A stretch of DNA of 64,000 bases from Castanea sativa (GCF_040712315.1 NC_134019.1:32675373-32739372), one strand, 5' to 3'; counted from the stretch's first letter, positions 12,601-24,277 are shown. Program-made: numbers and translations. Notes: generated by a model from the letters alone, not told the origin.

Positions 12601-14843
12601 TCTTGATGTGTCTACAGATGGGGAAATTGTGATTTTACAATCTTGATGTTTCTGTAGCCGGGGAAATGGTGATTTAGTTGGGCAACAAAGTTCATAGAAG
12701 TATTGAATTTTTATACGAGGATCTATGGCAATAATTTCTTTTTGTCTATTTATCTCATCATTCTCTCCCCAACACCTAAAGATTAATCTTTCTGCTTGAA
12801 TGTTTATCTAGTTTGTGCTAAACAATGGAGTTTCATTTTGTCCTGCTATCTATTGCTAATTCAAAGACTTTAATCATGATGTGTCTACAATTGGAAAAAT
12901 TATGATTTACTTTTTCAGCAAGGGTGTGTAAAAGTCTTTTGATTATCATTTTCTTTTGATTTCACTTTTTTTTTTACCCTTGAACATGATCTTGTCTCTT
13001 GTTCAATTTTTTAATGGACTTCGTTTCTTTGCAAATTTTTTAAGGCATGTATGTTGGATCGATGTCTGCGTTTCTAGATCAATTTGATCCTCTTTATTAG
13101 GAGCCCAAATATGTATATTGTCTCTTCCCTTATTGTTGTCTGGCAGGTTATTATTTATTTTTTGATAACGTAATAACTTTTTATTAAGGTATAGCCAATC
13201 CAAGTACACTAGAAATGTACTATAGGGGCAGAAATTAGTAACCCAAATTACAATGATCAAGAAAAAAAGGGAGGGACAAAGAAGTGCCTAAAGGTAAAAC
13301 TAAGCTCCATTCAAGGAGAGTATGGATGAAAAGGGACTGGAAGGTTATTATGTGTTTCAAGTATTTAAAATTCAATTTGTAAATGAAAATTGCTGACTTC
13401 AATAAACTCCAGCACTGCTCATCATGATTGTCCTGGTTCCTTTTTCTATTGCCATCAACTTGCACCCATGACAACTTTAGAACTTAAAGATCATTTTTTT
13501 CTATTTCCATCAGCTTTGATCTATATTGTGAAAATAAATAATAAATTGTGATTCATTATTGGGCAGTCATATAGGTTAAATATTTTGCATTCTTTGAACA
13601 TGGATGCTCTTTAAATTCCAGAACAGTACATGTGCATGTTTCCTTGTGTCTTCTGTATAGGTTTCAAAGTTATAACTTCTATGGATGTGGTTTGTATAGT
13701 TGGACTGCGTGGGGGTGATATTTTGGGGCTTATGGCTCTGTTGCCCTAATTCTTGTGTTTAAAAAATATCATGTGGTATATCTACTTGGGTGGCAAAATT
13801 TGATGGGGGACCTCAGGTAATAAGCTCTCTTTATGTCTTTATTTCTTTATTTTTTTTCTTAATTTGAAGTTTTAAGTATTGGAGTAAAATATGTATGAGT
13901 TAGAAAAAAAATTTGTTGGACTGACATTGGGTTGAGAACAAACTTCTATTGCAGCTGTGTTTCAGTTTTTGCTTTGATCTTAATACTCCCTTTACTACTT
14001 GCTTGACCCTTAAGAGGTTTTTGGTTTTCTGTTATATATACTTTCTTTCATTGTAATCTTTAAAATAAAAAATAAATAATGACTAATTATTTTAATCTAC
14101 ATTTTTATTATTGGAGATTGGATGTCTTGCTTGTCTACTTTGTTAGTTTTTTTATTTTATTTTAAGTGGTGATGCATTTGTGGTACTTTAGCTAGGTTGA
14201 TTTTGTTTGGTTGCTTTAGGATATTGGATATGGTCCTAACCTTCAGGATATTGCCCGAAAAATCTAAATCTTGCACATGACTTGATAGCTTGAGAATTTT
14301 ACATAGGAAAGCTAAAAATGTTTGATTCTCTTTGGATCATGGAGTGAGTTCCATTCAAAAGCCATAATCACACAGTACATTTTTTTTTTCTTTTTGAAAA
14401 AAGACAGTCACAATGGGGAGCATTGCAGAGATATTGTGGGGAAATGCAATTCGAAGACAATAAGGTTACAAAAAGTTTAGCATACATTCTGGTATAAACA
14501 TCTATATGGGTCAGTGAATGTCATACTTATGCTTTCTTATTTGTGTCTGTGTTGGTCCCCCTTTTCTCCTTCTATTTTTGCAGGAGTGCCCCATTTCTTG
14601 GAGTTCTCCTGTCCAGCACTAAGTCTCTTTTATTGTGTTAGAGGAATCTGTTACTGTTGGGATAAAATGGAGCATGAACCCAAAAGATTTCCCAAGGTTT
14701 GGTCATAGTTTTTGGGATATACTAGTTGCTTTTCTTTCCAGACTTGCAAAAGCAATATCAAGATTTTCAATGGTCTGATTTGTACTTTTGTCAATGTTTT
14801 CCAAACCATATATTTCTTATTTCATTCTTGTATGTTATTTTAC
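9663..14843 (+). repeat. Tandem segmental duplication, unit 2 (internally deleted)
   Basis: Second head-to-tail copy. It begins with CGATGATAT at the exact end of unit 1 and ends at TTATTTTAC, the same end sequence as unit 1. It lacks the equivalent of about 4,893-9,000: after GTTTGGTTGCTTT (about 14,217) it jumps to the sequence matching unit 1 near 9,003. It carries a private 187-bp LINE insertion at 13,155-13,341. It lacks the promoter-like block that precedes unit 1. Confidence 0.85.
13155..13341 (-). mobile_element. Short 5'-truncated LINE in duplication unit 2
   Basis: A 187-bp insert present in unit 2 and absent from the matching site of unit 1 (about 3,975-3,990). It is bracketed by perfect copies of AGGTTATTAT at 13,145-13,154 and 13,342-13,351. 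On the minus strand it ends in TTACGTTATCAAAAAATAA, typical of a LINE A-tail. It must have inserted after the segmental duplication. Confidence 0.85.
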
Positions 14844-16230
14844 TGTGTGTGTGCACCTTTTTTTTGTTTTGTTTTATTTCCCAACTGGCTTCTCCATCTT
14901 TCTGCAATTCCCAATTCCAGATGGCACCTATTCTTCTCATTCTGGTGATGGAATCTGATAACTTAAAAGAGCATGGCCGTCTCCTAGATTAACACCTCCT
15001 CTTGGATGCTGAAGGTACTATGGCCTTGTTTGGCACTTGTGTTTTCTTCCCATAGTGAGGGTCTATGTTTTTCTTTTGTTTCTTTATTATTATTATTTTT
15101 TTATGGTGTTTTATAATTTTTTTTCTTTTGGTGGGCATGTCCAGATTGTGGGGATATCCAATTTGGAGTCTCATGGAAAGTGATGCCATTATGTTGTTTG
15201 ATTGATCACACTTAAGTGCCATGTGTACTATCAAATTGCCTTATATAAAGATGAGCATTATCCACAAATTGTGTAAATTTGATTGAAGTGGAGAGAACTA
15301 ATATTATATCAGTTCCCGTGGATAAATTTCTTACTTTGGTTTACAATTTATTCTCCTTTGCATTGAATGAATGGTGTACTTATTCAGTTACCCTATCAGT
15401 TCAATAATTAATCCGGTGTTCCTTTTGCTTTTTTCAGAGGCGTTTTAGGTTCTACTATATTAACTGATAGTAATGTTTTTGGTCATTAGATCCTTAAGAG
15501 TTGTATTGTGTTCATGTGAAAGATATTTCTTGTTTGATGTTTTATGCAACGGCTTTGGTGTTCCTTCTTTCATGCTTCCTTTAATATTTTATTTTTTAAA
15601 TTCAGCATATGACTATATGCTAAAATTTTAAGTCGAAGTTTTGCCATATTGAAAAACTGAGAATTCCTTGGAAAGTATTTGTCTACATCTCAAAATTGTG
15701 TGTTGTCACGAAAAATGTCTACTCCTTAAATTTTGGCACCAGGAATGAATATCCTGGTTTTTGTTTATTTTTGTAGAATCCTTAAATTGAGGCTTCTTTC
15801 TTTGGCTAAGCATGATGTAATAGTATTTATGTTCTAGTTCTTGGTGTCATGTACTTCATTGGTTATTTTTGATTCTTGCAATCTGTTTTTGTGAATGTAG
15901 CACTTATCTTTCATTGATCCCCAGGTCCACTGAAGGTACAATTTTGTGGTTAGTCTTTTGACAGATGGTTTTGGGAAAGTGAGATCAGGTCTTGCATAAG
16001 TGGTGCTTTGGTTGGTTTTAGTATTTAGCAAGAGAGTTTTCCTTGCCCATTTATGTGGTACAGTATCTTCTGTCAGTGTTCTTTCTATTGTCTTTTAACC
16101 TCATATGTGGTTATGCTTTCTGAGGCACCATTATGTGCCATGTTCTATAAATTTTGTGATTTATTGTCTTTTTTTTTTTTTCTTTCATTATACAAAATGG
16201 ATTATCTTTTATCTTGTAGAGACCAACTCA
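14844..16230 (+). other. Diverged array sequence after unit 2, no gene
   Basis: The sequence leaves the unit-1/unit-2 alignment at 14,844 with a TG-rich run and continues as T-rich intron-like DNA. A short block around 14,921-15,020 is less T-rich and contains a 23-codon open stretch starting at an ATG after TTCCAG, but nothing in it is recognisable. No RNA or protein gene can be supported. Confidence 0.5.
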
Positions 16231-16237
16231 GAAGTTT

Positions 16238-16780
16238 TTTTTTTTTTTTTTTGATAAGTAAGAGTGATATATATATATATATATATATGAAAGGCTACTC
16301 TATGCATGAAGAACATAGAGCAAACTTAGAAAAAACAAGAGGAGGAAAACAGAACAAAAATAAAAAAGAAAACCAAACAACAGAAAAACTACAAAAGAGA
16401 AAGGGAGCTAAAAAACGAAAGGAGAGAGTCACTAGTCGTAAGTCCCCAAGCCCTAGACCAATCAAAAAGAGTCCCACTAAAAGAAGCAAGCAACTGATCA
16501 CCGGTGCTATCCAAATCCTCAAAAGTCTGCCGATTCCGCTCCTTCCAAACACACCATAGGATGCCCAATGGAACTAAATTTCAAATCTGAGACGAGTGTT
16601 TCCCCAACCAATTCCACCAGCCAAAAGCAAATCTGGTATTAATCTAGGTATAACCCAAGACAAGCCAAAAGTTCTAAAGACAAACCTCCATAACCGATAA
16701 GCCATCTCACAATGAAGAAGTAAGTGGTCTACCGTCTCTCCACAGTGGCGGCACATAATGCACCAATCCACAAGTTTTAT
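16238..16780 (-). pseudogene. LINE ORF2 C-terminus (zf-RVT) with A-tail
   Basis: On the minus strand, 16,771-16,574 encodes a zinc-binding reverse-transcriptase-associated domain (zf-RVT): CxxC in CIMCRHCGETVDHLLLHC, then LWRFVF and WVIPR, as in plant L1-type ORF2. Further on, a different frame carries WCVWKERNR and SGTLFDWSRAWG, so at least one frameshift and several stops separate the two parts. The T-run at about 16,236-16,253 is the element's A-tail read on the other strand, followed by an AT-dinucleotide run (about 16,267-16,288). It is a 5'-truncated dead LINE. The 168-codon plus-strand frame over this region is its antisense shadow. Confidence 0.85.
16267..16288. repeat. AT-dinucleotide microsatellite
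   Basis: Uninterrupted AT repeat in the 3' part of the LINE. Confidence 0.9.
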
Positions 16781-16799
16781 TGGGACCTTATCCGTATTA

Positions 16800-17970
16800 G
16801 CTACCTTACTCTATCTTCCACACATTATTTCGCATCCTGGTGCTCTTTTGGGCTTAAAATAGTATTAATTGTTATATCTTCATTTTTTTGAATTTGTTCT
16901 TTGGATCTGTATCGTCTACTTTTGTAGGTGTTTCAAGCAGTGTGCTTGGAGCAGATTTTGCAAGTTCTTATTCTGGGTGCTTGGCAAGGTTGCATAAAGT
17001 CAGTTGCTTTTTTGATTGCCATGTACTTGCATTTTATCATATCCTTAGTTAATTTACGATCATCAATTTGGTCTTTTTGCACTATAACCTTATGCTTTTT
17101 GGAGCTCATCACTGGGCAATCACACATGTATGAGTTGCATTCTTTAAACATTACTGCTCTAAATGTCAGGAAAGGAAGGTATTTGTCAGGTAGAGAAGAG
17201 TTCTTCTGTCTTTTTTTTTGGCAACTGCTGCAATTTGGAGTATGTTAAAATCTCAACCCTAACATGTGTACAGGAAGCAGGTTTTTGTTTTTGGTACTTG
17301 GTTGCTGAAGTGGCAGAGTTTGATTTGGTGATGGTTTGAACATTTAGTGATGGTTTGAACTTTCATTGTATTCATTTCCCTTTGTACTGCAATCTTGTTT
17401 AATTTTTGGTTATTCTATCTTGGAAAAGTAATCTCTAGTTCAAATTCAGTAATGCCTATTATTGGAATATAGGTAGATTGATGGTGGTGATCTTGACCCA
17501 ACTGTGGTTGCTGGGGTAGAATAGTATCGATTATGCTTTGCACTGTTGGGCTTTCTAGGAATTAAATGACTTTAACTTGTGTCTTTGGATTTGCATCATA
17601 ATTTGAAAATTAGCATGTTATTGATTTATTTTACTAGTCATTGGATGTGATTGAGCAGAGGCCATCCATCTCCAAGCATGACTTCTTTGAGAGCTGGTGA
17701 TGTTTGTTTTGTAGTTTTGTGACAAGTACATTCCTGGTTCCCACACAATTCTTTGTTTCGTTTTTTCAAGCTCCTTTCTTATTTGAATGTGGTTATTCCT
17801 TTTATTTGTGTGGGGCAGGTGGATTTATGCCAATACTGTTGTTTCCAAGGAAGAATTATTCAGGTTATTGTTTTGTCTTGTAATTGGCATTAGTTGGTCT
17901 TCTGGTGAATTAAATGCTTTTAGTTTTGTATATGTTGCTTATTGATTTCCAAGTCAGGGAAAATGAGTGA
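16800..17970 (+). other. Array modules, no gene
   Basis: T-rich module sequence with the usual landmarks (GTGTACAGGAAGC near 17,264; GGTAGATTGATGG-type text near 17,471). The longer open frames on both strands lack conserved motifs. Confidence 0.5.
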
Positions 17971-17974
17971 GCAG

Positions 17975-18960
17975 ATGCCATCAAAACTTCTATCGATGTG
18001 GTTTGTACAGGTAGACTCTGTGGGGGGATATTTTGGGGCTTATGGCTCCATTACCCCAATTCTTGTGTTTAAGAAATTTCTTGCTGTATATTAACTTGGG
18101 TGACAAAGTTTGATGGGGAACCTCAGGAATAATCTTTCTTTATAGCTTGATTTCATTATTTTCTTTTCCTGTAATTTGAAGTTTTAAGTATTGGTGTAAG
18201 ATATGACGTATGAGTTAGAAAATAAATTTGTTGGATTCAAATTGGGTTGAGAACAGGCTTCTATTGCTTCTGTTTTTTAGTTTTTGCTTTTGATTCTAAT
18301 ACTCCCTTAACTACCGGCTTGACCCTTTAGAGGTTCTTTGTTTTTTTTTATTTTTTATATATTTTCTCTTCTTTCTTTGTAATATTTTTATGATGATGAT
18401 GATAATAATAATAATAATAATAATAATTTTAATCCACATTTTTATTACTGGAGTTGGATGTCTTCCCAGTCTGCATTGTCAGGTTTTATTTAATTCAAGT
18501 GGTGTTGCATTTGCGTTAGTTTTGCTAGGGTTGATTTTGTTTTGTTGCTTCTTGATGAAACATGCTTCTGATTAGTCCTAAAAATGCTTTGTTTTGTTAG
18601 CTCTTTATTATTTTTTTATTTTTTATTCTTTCTTAAAAAAATATCTTATAATTTAAAGTTGTCCTAAACTATGTAGCTGGAATTGTGTGTTTCAGTTTGC
18701 TCATGTAGGAGGTCAGTGCCTGCACAACGAAGGGTTTGATTTTTCATGTAGTAACTGTACATTTGTCTTCTTGTCTTGTTTCTCTTGATGTTTTCTTGCT
18801 TCTAGTGGAACCCGGTTATATTTATTTTTTAAGCAGTTCTATTTCTAGTTTGGATTGTCACATTGTCTGTATTTTGGAAGCGAGATTTACCTTGTAAGGA
18901 AGAGTTCTGTTTCAAGTTTGGATTGTCACATTGTTTGTATGCATTTTTGTCATGGTTCCT
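17975..18960 (+). repeat. Third, more diverged copy of the 4.3-5.4 kb module
   Basis: The order of phrases matches unit 1 near 4,310-5,400 and unit 2 near 13,670-14,217: ATGTGGTTTGTA..., GGGGCTTATGGCTC..., CTCAGG..., TTGGGTTGAGAACAGGCTTC, CCGGCTTGACCCTT..., then the GTTGATTTTGTTT box. Divergence is visibly greater than between units 1 and 2. It retains the sequence on both sides of the unit-1 LINE site without the LINE. Confidence 0.75.
18390..18427. repeat. ATG/ATA trinucleotide microsatellite
   Basis: GAT repeats passing into AAT repeats. Confidence 0.85.
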
Positions 18961-21109
18961 TTTTTTTACTGGAGTCTACTTGCACTTCTTACCACTTGTA
19001 GGAACCTAAGGTCATCAATATCATCATTGGGCATTCATATAAGATAAAAGCAGCCAGCTCCAGTATAAGATTTACCTGGTAAGGAAGGGTTCTTCTGGTC
19101 ATTTTTGCAAATATTGTAATTCCTGGTGCATGTGAAAAATTCTCACCGGATTTACTTTGTAAAAGAAAACTGGTGCTTGCATTGTATGTATTCAGGCTTT
19201 ATTTGTGTGGTTTTAACTAACTTAATACTTTCGTTTCCCCTATTGTTACCCAGTTAGTTATGTGTTTAAATTATTAAAATTCCCCATGGAAATGCCAATT
19301 TGTGGATTGTGTTCTGCATTTTTCCAGTTTCAACCAACTCCAGCTATGTCCAACATGTTTGTCGTGCTTCCATTTTCTATTGCCATCAAATTTACTTATC
19401 ACAACTTTTCAGAACTTAATATCATCAATTTGTTAAATTGCAACCTATGTAATTTTGAGCTTGTTCAGTATTGTGATTTATTTTCATTTAGAATATATTG
19501 GTGCTTTTCTTCTTGTTATAACTTAAAAAGCTATAAGTAACTTAAGAGGCTTATAGTGACTATAGTTATTTATCATTTAACCTTTTCCCTTTGTATTTTA
19601 GATTGACAATAATTTTCTCTGTAGCTTCTCAAACAAGAGAGTAATTTCCTCTTTACTAGTTGCTTGACTCTGTATCCTATTTATCTTTTGCTCCTTTTTC
19701 TCTTGATCTCATATTTTGCTTATGAGTCTTTTAATATACCATTTCCTCAAACTTGCTCCTGTTCTTATGTTTTAGGTTTTGGTCCTTGGGAGCTTTTTCC
19801 AAGCGTGTGTTGCTGCAAAGTCGGTTTTTTTAGTTCAATTTTGTTCTCTCTAGCACAAATATGTAAACTTTTATTTCCCTTTATTGTTGGTTGGCTTGGT
19901 AATTATGGCACTAAGAATATAAAGTATTTTTATGAAAGAAACAGGGTGCTTGGATTGTGTTTCTTTCAGGCTGCGGTTGAGTGGTTTAAACTAATTACAG
20001 AAATTCTCGGCATGTTCATCCTGTTCCTTTTTTCTACTGCCTTTTGCTTGCATGTATCGCAACTTTTTAGGACTTGAAATCATCAATCTGATCATTCCGG
20101 ATTGCAACCTCTATTCTCTTTTGATTCATTATTCAAAACCTTAAAATTGAGGTATATTGTTTCTGCTTGTATTTTTTTTTTAGTTCATCAGCCTGCATTT
20201 CTTGGCATTGGTTTCTGAAAGGAGTAGATAGATTTAAATTTTCTTCTTCATTTGAGTGGTGGAGGTTTAAGTATTAGATTAAGGGATTTTTGAATTCCTA
20301 TTCAATGGGTGACAGGTAGATTCCTCTTATTGTTGTGGGGCAGGTTGATTGATGCCAATGCTTTTGTTGCCAAGGAAGATTTATATAGGTTATTGGTTTG
20401 TCCTGTAATTGGCATTAGTTGGGTTTTTCTATGAATTAAATGCTTTTAACTGTCTTTGAATTTTGCATCATTATTCATATAATTTGTATATGTTGCTGAT
20501 TGATTTCCAAGTCAGAGAAAATGAGTGAGCAGATGCCATCAAGACTTCATTATAAATTGGTGATGTTTGTTTTGTTGTTTTGTGACAAGTACTTTCCTAG
20601 ATCCTACATTTGTTTTGAATGTTGAAACAAAAATGTTTGATTATTTAAACTTGATATGTATTCTGGAGGGTAATTGTGATTTGGGCTTTCTTGTACTTGA
20701 GCAACAGAGTTATTGTAAGAGTCTTGCTTAAAAAATGGTGCTTGAGATGTGTAATTGAATGCAACAATTGAAAACTCCAATTATTCTTTCATCTTCGTTC
20801 TTCTCTTATAAATTTTTTGATACAATCTTCATCGAATGTGTTTACTATACCTGGTTGTTCAATTTTTTTTGTAGACTTCGGTGCTTGGCTACTTTTTAAG
20901 GCAATTGTTGCAGCAAATCTGGCATCTAGATCAGTTTGGTTCTCTTGTATAGGAGGATAAATATGTAAACTTACATTTCCCTTATTATAACTTAAAAAGG
21001 CTTTATTTTATTTTGGTAAATAACTTAAATGGCTTATATTGACTATAGTTATTTGTCATTTAACCTTTTTGCTTTTGTATTTTAGATCGACAGTAATTTC
21101 CTCTTTAAA

Positions 21110-21154
<45 letters not shown>

Positions 21155-23389
21155 AAGGTAATTTCCTCTTTAACTACTTTCTTGACTCTATATTCTTGTT
21201 AGCTTTTGCTCTTTTATTTTTTTTAAGGACGCATTTCAGTTTGTATTCTTTTAATTTGAGACTGGATTGTGTGTATCGTCTGTCTGCATTATGTGGATTT
21301 ATCTATTTGTTTGGGTTTGATGTATTGCAGATTCACTTGTGGTGCCTTAACTAAGGCTAACTTGATTTTGTCTATTTTCAATAATACATATGATTTTGTG
21401 TTTTGAGTAGTGTTGCTCTTTTCTTTTCTTTTTTCTTTCCTCTTTGAATTCTTTTTTTTTTATAACTTGATAGCATGTATTTTCAGTTTTCTCTTGTGGG
21501 AAATTAATGCCTGCACCACTGAGGGATTGCACTTTCATTCAGTGCTTGTGCATTTGTCTTAGTGACTTTTTTCTGTTGTTAATCTCTGCTTTTAGTGATA
21601 CTAGCCTTATATCTAATTTGGATTTAATTTGGCATTGCTACTTATTTGTTACAGGAAGTTTGATTTTCCCCACCTTTGGGCAGCTTAGTGTAGTTGATTT
21701 GGCAATAAGATCTCTTTTCCACCTTTTTTCGTTTTTGTCTCCCATAATCATTAGAATTTTAGGGAAGAACTTCTTGATTTAGTTCTTACTAATATTTGGT
21801 CCCGTGATTGCTTTTATAGGCTTCAGTTTTTGAGTGGATTATAAAGTTTTCTTGAAAAACATGGATTTAAACTTTTTGTGTCTCGATATCATAGATTTTT
21901 TTGATTGATATCCTTGTTACTAAATTGCAGTAGCCTGATGCATCCCAAGTTGAACCAAGTTTGTTATTAGTCTGAAGATTTCACAACTATGTACTGCAGC
22001 AACAAATTTTGTGTAACATCTTATGTCTTTCTCATTCCTTTTCACCTTTTATTATTTGAAGTTTTTCCCTTGAATATGATCCTGTTTTATTTTAATTTAT
22101 TTTAGTGATTTTGGTACATGGCAGTTTTTATGGCGTTTGTTGCTGCAAAGTTGGTTTTATAGATTGATCTGGTTTGTCTTCTCTAGTGGCGGCACAAAGA
22201 AGTAAATTTTCCTTTCTCTTATTGTTGGGTGCCTGATTCTTGTATTGTGTGTATTTCGGTCTGCATTTCTGCAGTCTTAACTGATTCCAGCACAGTTCAA
22301 CATGTTTGTTACTGCCATCTACTTGAACTTATTACAACTTTTTAGAATTTAAGATATTGATTATTTTATTATTCAAAACCTCTTATGGTTTTTGGAGCTT
22401 TGGTCGATATGGTGATTTGTTGTCTTTGGGTAGTCATGTAAGCTAGTTGTAGCTTGTTTTAAACATGTCTGCTATTTAAATTCCTTTTAAGGATAGGTTT
22501 ATGCTTCCTTATGAGTTGGGCTTTTTGGTAATTACATGGAGAACTTGCGTCATAATTTGTAATCTTATGTTATTGTCAATTGATTTCCTCATCGTAGAAA
22601 GTGAGTGGGCTGATCCTGTGAATATCAAACCAAGTTGTTAGTCTTCAGTCTTTGTTATTCTGGACTCTATTATTTGAGCACTGAGTAACATGTGTCTTTA
22701 TAAGCTGGTGGTGCTCTCTTTGTGGTTTTTTGAACGCAATGTTGATTATTTTTTGATTGCGTACAGGAGGCGAAAATTGATTTTGACTTTCTTGTATTTA
22801 TCTCGTAGAGATGAGTTCTTCATTTTTTTTTGGTCTACTTCTGCAATTTTAGGAGTTTGTTAAATCTCAATCCTTACATGTCTACAGGAAGCAAAATTTT
22901 TTTGGACTTAATGGTGGAAGCTTGATTCTGCAGTAAGATCTCTTGTCCTCTTGTTAGTGTCAGCCTGTGACTGTGTGAAACTTCCAGTGCAATTCTTTTC
23001 CCTTTGTACAGAAGTCCTGTTTAGTTTTGATCATTCTATGTGGGACAACTCATCTATTATTCAAATGTGGAAACTCATCTCTTACTTGTATGGGACAGGT
23101 TGATTGATGGTGATAATGACCCAAATTTGGTTGTGGAGGTAGAATAATACATGTTTTTGCTTTGTCCTGTGATTGGCAATAGTTTGGCACTTTGGCTTTA
23201 TGTGAATTAAACGGTTTTAACTTGAGTCTTGGTATTTGCATCATAATTCATAACATTAGCACTGGTTTTCTTTTCAACTACCATCTACTTGCACTTATCA
23301 CAACTTTTTTGAACTTGAGATTTCAATCGGGAATTTGTTCATTTGCTCTACCTCTTATAAGTTTTGGAGTTTTTGTTAGTATGGTGATT
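18960..23389 (+). other. Distal array modules, no gene
   Basis: The same intron-like modules continue (TTTTGGTCCTTGGGAGC near 19,777, a diverged relative at 20,877, GTCTACAGGAAGC near 22,881), interrupted by a TA-dinucleotide run at about 21,113-21,148. The array stops inside a module at about 23,388, where ATATGGTGATT-type text gives way to methylesterase coding sequence. Confidence 0.6.
21113..21148. repeat. TA-dinucleotide microsatellite
   Basis: About 18 TA units. Confidence 0.9.
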
Positions 23390-23663
23390 CCGTCAAGGGC
23401 TTTAAATAGTCAGAACTTGATTGGAGATCATTTGCTTGCAGTGGGTTGATCCCAGAAGCAATTAAGTTGAGTGCAGTGACATTGTGACCAGAAGATTTTA
23501 GTAGTGTCACTAGCTTGTACCAGGGCCAAGCTCCAAGGCATGAACCATGAATTAGCACAAAGTGTTTGCCAGTTCTTGGTGGCTCCTTACTAGCCTCAAT
23601 TCCAAGAGATGAAAGAATGATATAGAAAGAAATTAACATGAAATGCTTCTTACTATACTCCAT
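23388..23663 (-). pseudogene. Methylesterase-family (MES / alpha-beta hydrolase) first-exon fragment
   Basis: Minus-strand frame starting at ATG 23,663-23,661. Residues 6-21 form a hydrophobic N-terminal segment. Then comes the family core: GKHFVLIHGSCLGAWPWYKL with the HG oxyanion-side motif, GHNVTALNL, ASGINPLQ, and SDYLKPL. These match the start of plant methylesterase / hydroxynitrile-lyase-like esterases, which cleave methyl esters of small signalling molecules. The catalytic Ser (GHSLGG), Asp and His are absent because homology ends at about 23,388, where array sequence begins; the frame then reads four foreign residues to a stop at 23,378-23,376. There is no frameshift or stop inside the retained part. 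The upstream extension of the frame to 23,852 has no family similarity, so I chose the internal ATG. A non-functional remnant is most likely. Confidence 0.85.
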
Positions 23664-24236
23664 GTTATGTTTTGTTCTTCCTAAGGAGTAAGGACACACA
23701 TTTGTTATGGGTTTTATGAAGTTATAAAGAGGTAGAACTATGCAATTTGACGTTTGACCATATAATTTTGTTTCTCTTTGTTTGCATTTGACTTTGAGGC
23801 CTCTGATAAGGCTTTTTGAAAATCTTGTCACAAAGTACACCAAGGTGAGCACTTGTCAAACAGGTTAACAAGCACAAATGATTAAATATTTTTAATTTCT
23901 TTGTGCAGTTCTCCAGTACACAAATTATCATCAATGTATAAAGGGTAGGTTTTGACAATGATTATTCTAATGGGCTCTTCTAGCGAAGAAAGAAAGAAAG
24001 AAAGAAATTAAAAAAAGAAAAAAGAAGGAAAGGAAAAAAAGAAACCCATTCTAATAGGCTAACGTTCTCAAGAAAATAAAATATCAAGCAACTTAAAACT
24101 TTGGCCTTTAGAAAAGATTTTGAAGTCATAGCAAGCAAGTGCAGCTATTCGAATCTGTTTATTTTTTGAATTGGTGGATGACAAAATTTTATAACTTTTA
24201 TTGACATTTTTCAGGTCTAAAACTACCTCTCCTTCA

Positions 24237-24238
<2 letters not shown>
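23664..24238. other. Intergenic spacer with GAAA-rich tract
   Basis: Upstream side of the methylesterase fragment. It holds a GAAA-type purine tract (about 23,984-24,050) and otherwise AT-rich sequence with nothing recognisable. Confidence 0.6.

Positions 24239-24273
<35 letters not shown>
24239..24273. repeat. TA-dinucleotide microsatellite
   Basis: Uninterrupted TA run of about 17 units. Confidence 0.9.

Positions 24274-24277
<4 letters not shown>

Larger units (their letters stand above)
480..23389 (+). repeat. Large degenerate tandem array of intron-like modules
   Basis: About 23 kb without a credible long reading frame. The plus strand is T-rich and looks like plant intron sequence throughout. 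The same landmarks recur in the same order with moderate divergence: TTTTGGTCCT-type boxes after a TTTATAG tract (about 1549, 2059, 10818, 11270, 19777), TGTCTACAG followed by G or a purine (about 1850, 3710, 8930, 12610, 22880), GCTTGGCAGCTTAAG (about 2568 and 11711, degenerate at 6078), and a phrase close to GGCAGTCATATAAGATAAG. The simplest reading is an old head-to-tail expansion of a module of roughly 1-2 kb, later overlaid by a 9-kb duplication. I do not recognise a gene in it. It could be the intron-rich body of a long non-coding transcript or a dispersed non-coding repeat. Confidence 0.7.

Noticed and set aside
14943..15012. Possible C/D-box snoRNA (GTGATGGA ... GCTGAA)
   Set aside because: The C-like and D-like boxes are weak, no terminal stem is apparent, and no antisense element to rRNA could be identified by reading.
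16053..16559. 168-codon plus-strand open frame
   Set aside because: It is antisense to the LINE C-terminus and its T-run/A-tail. The basic, Lys-rich translation is the mirror of the LINE and its low-complexity tail.
19664..20077. 137-codon Leu/Phe-rich frame in the array
   Set aside because: It is a T-rich intron-like sequence; the hydrophobic translation is a composition effect, and the frame is not kept in the related modules.
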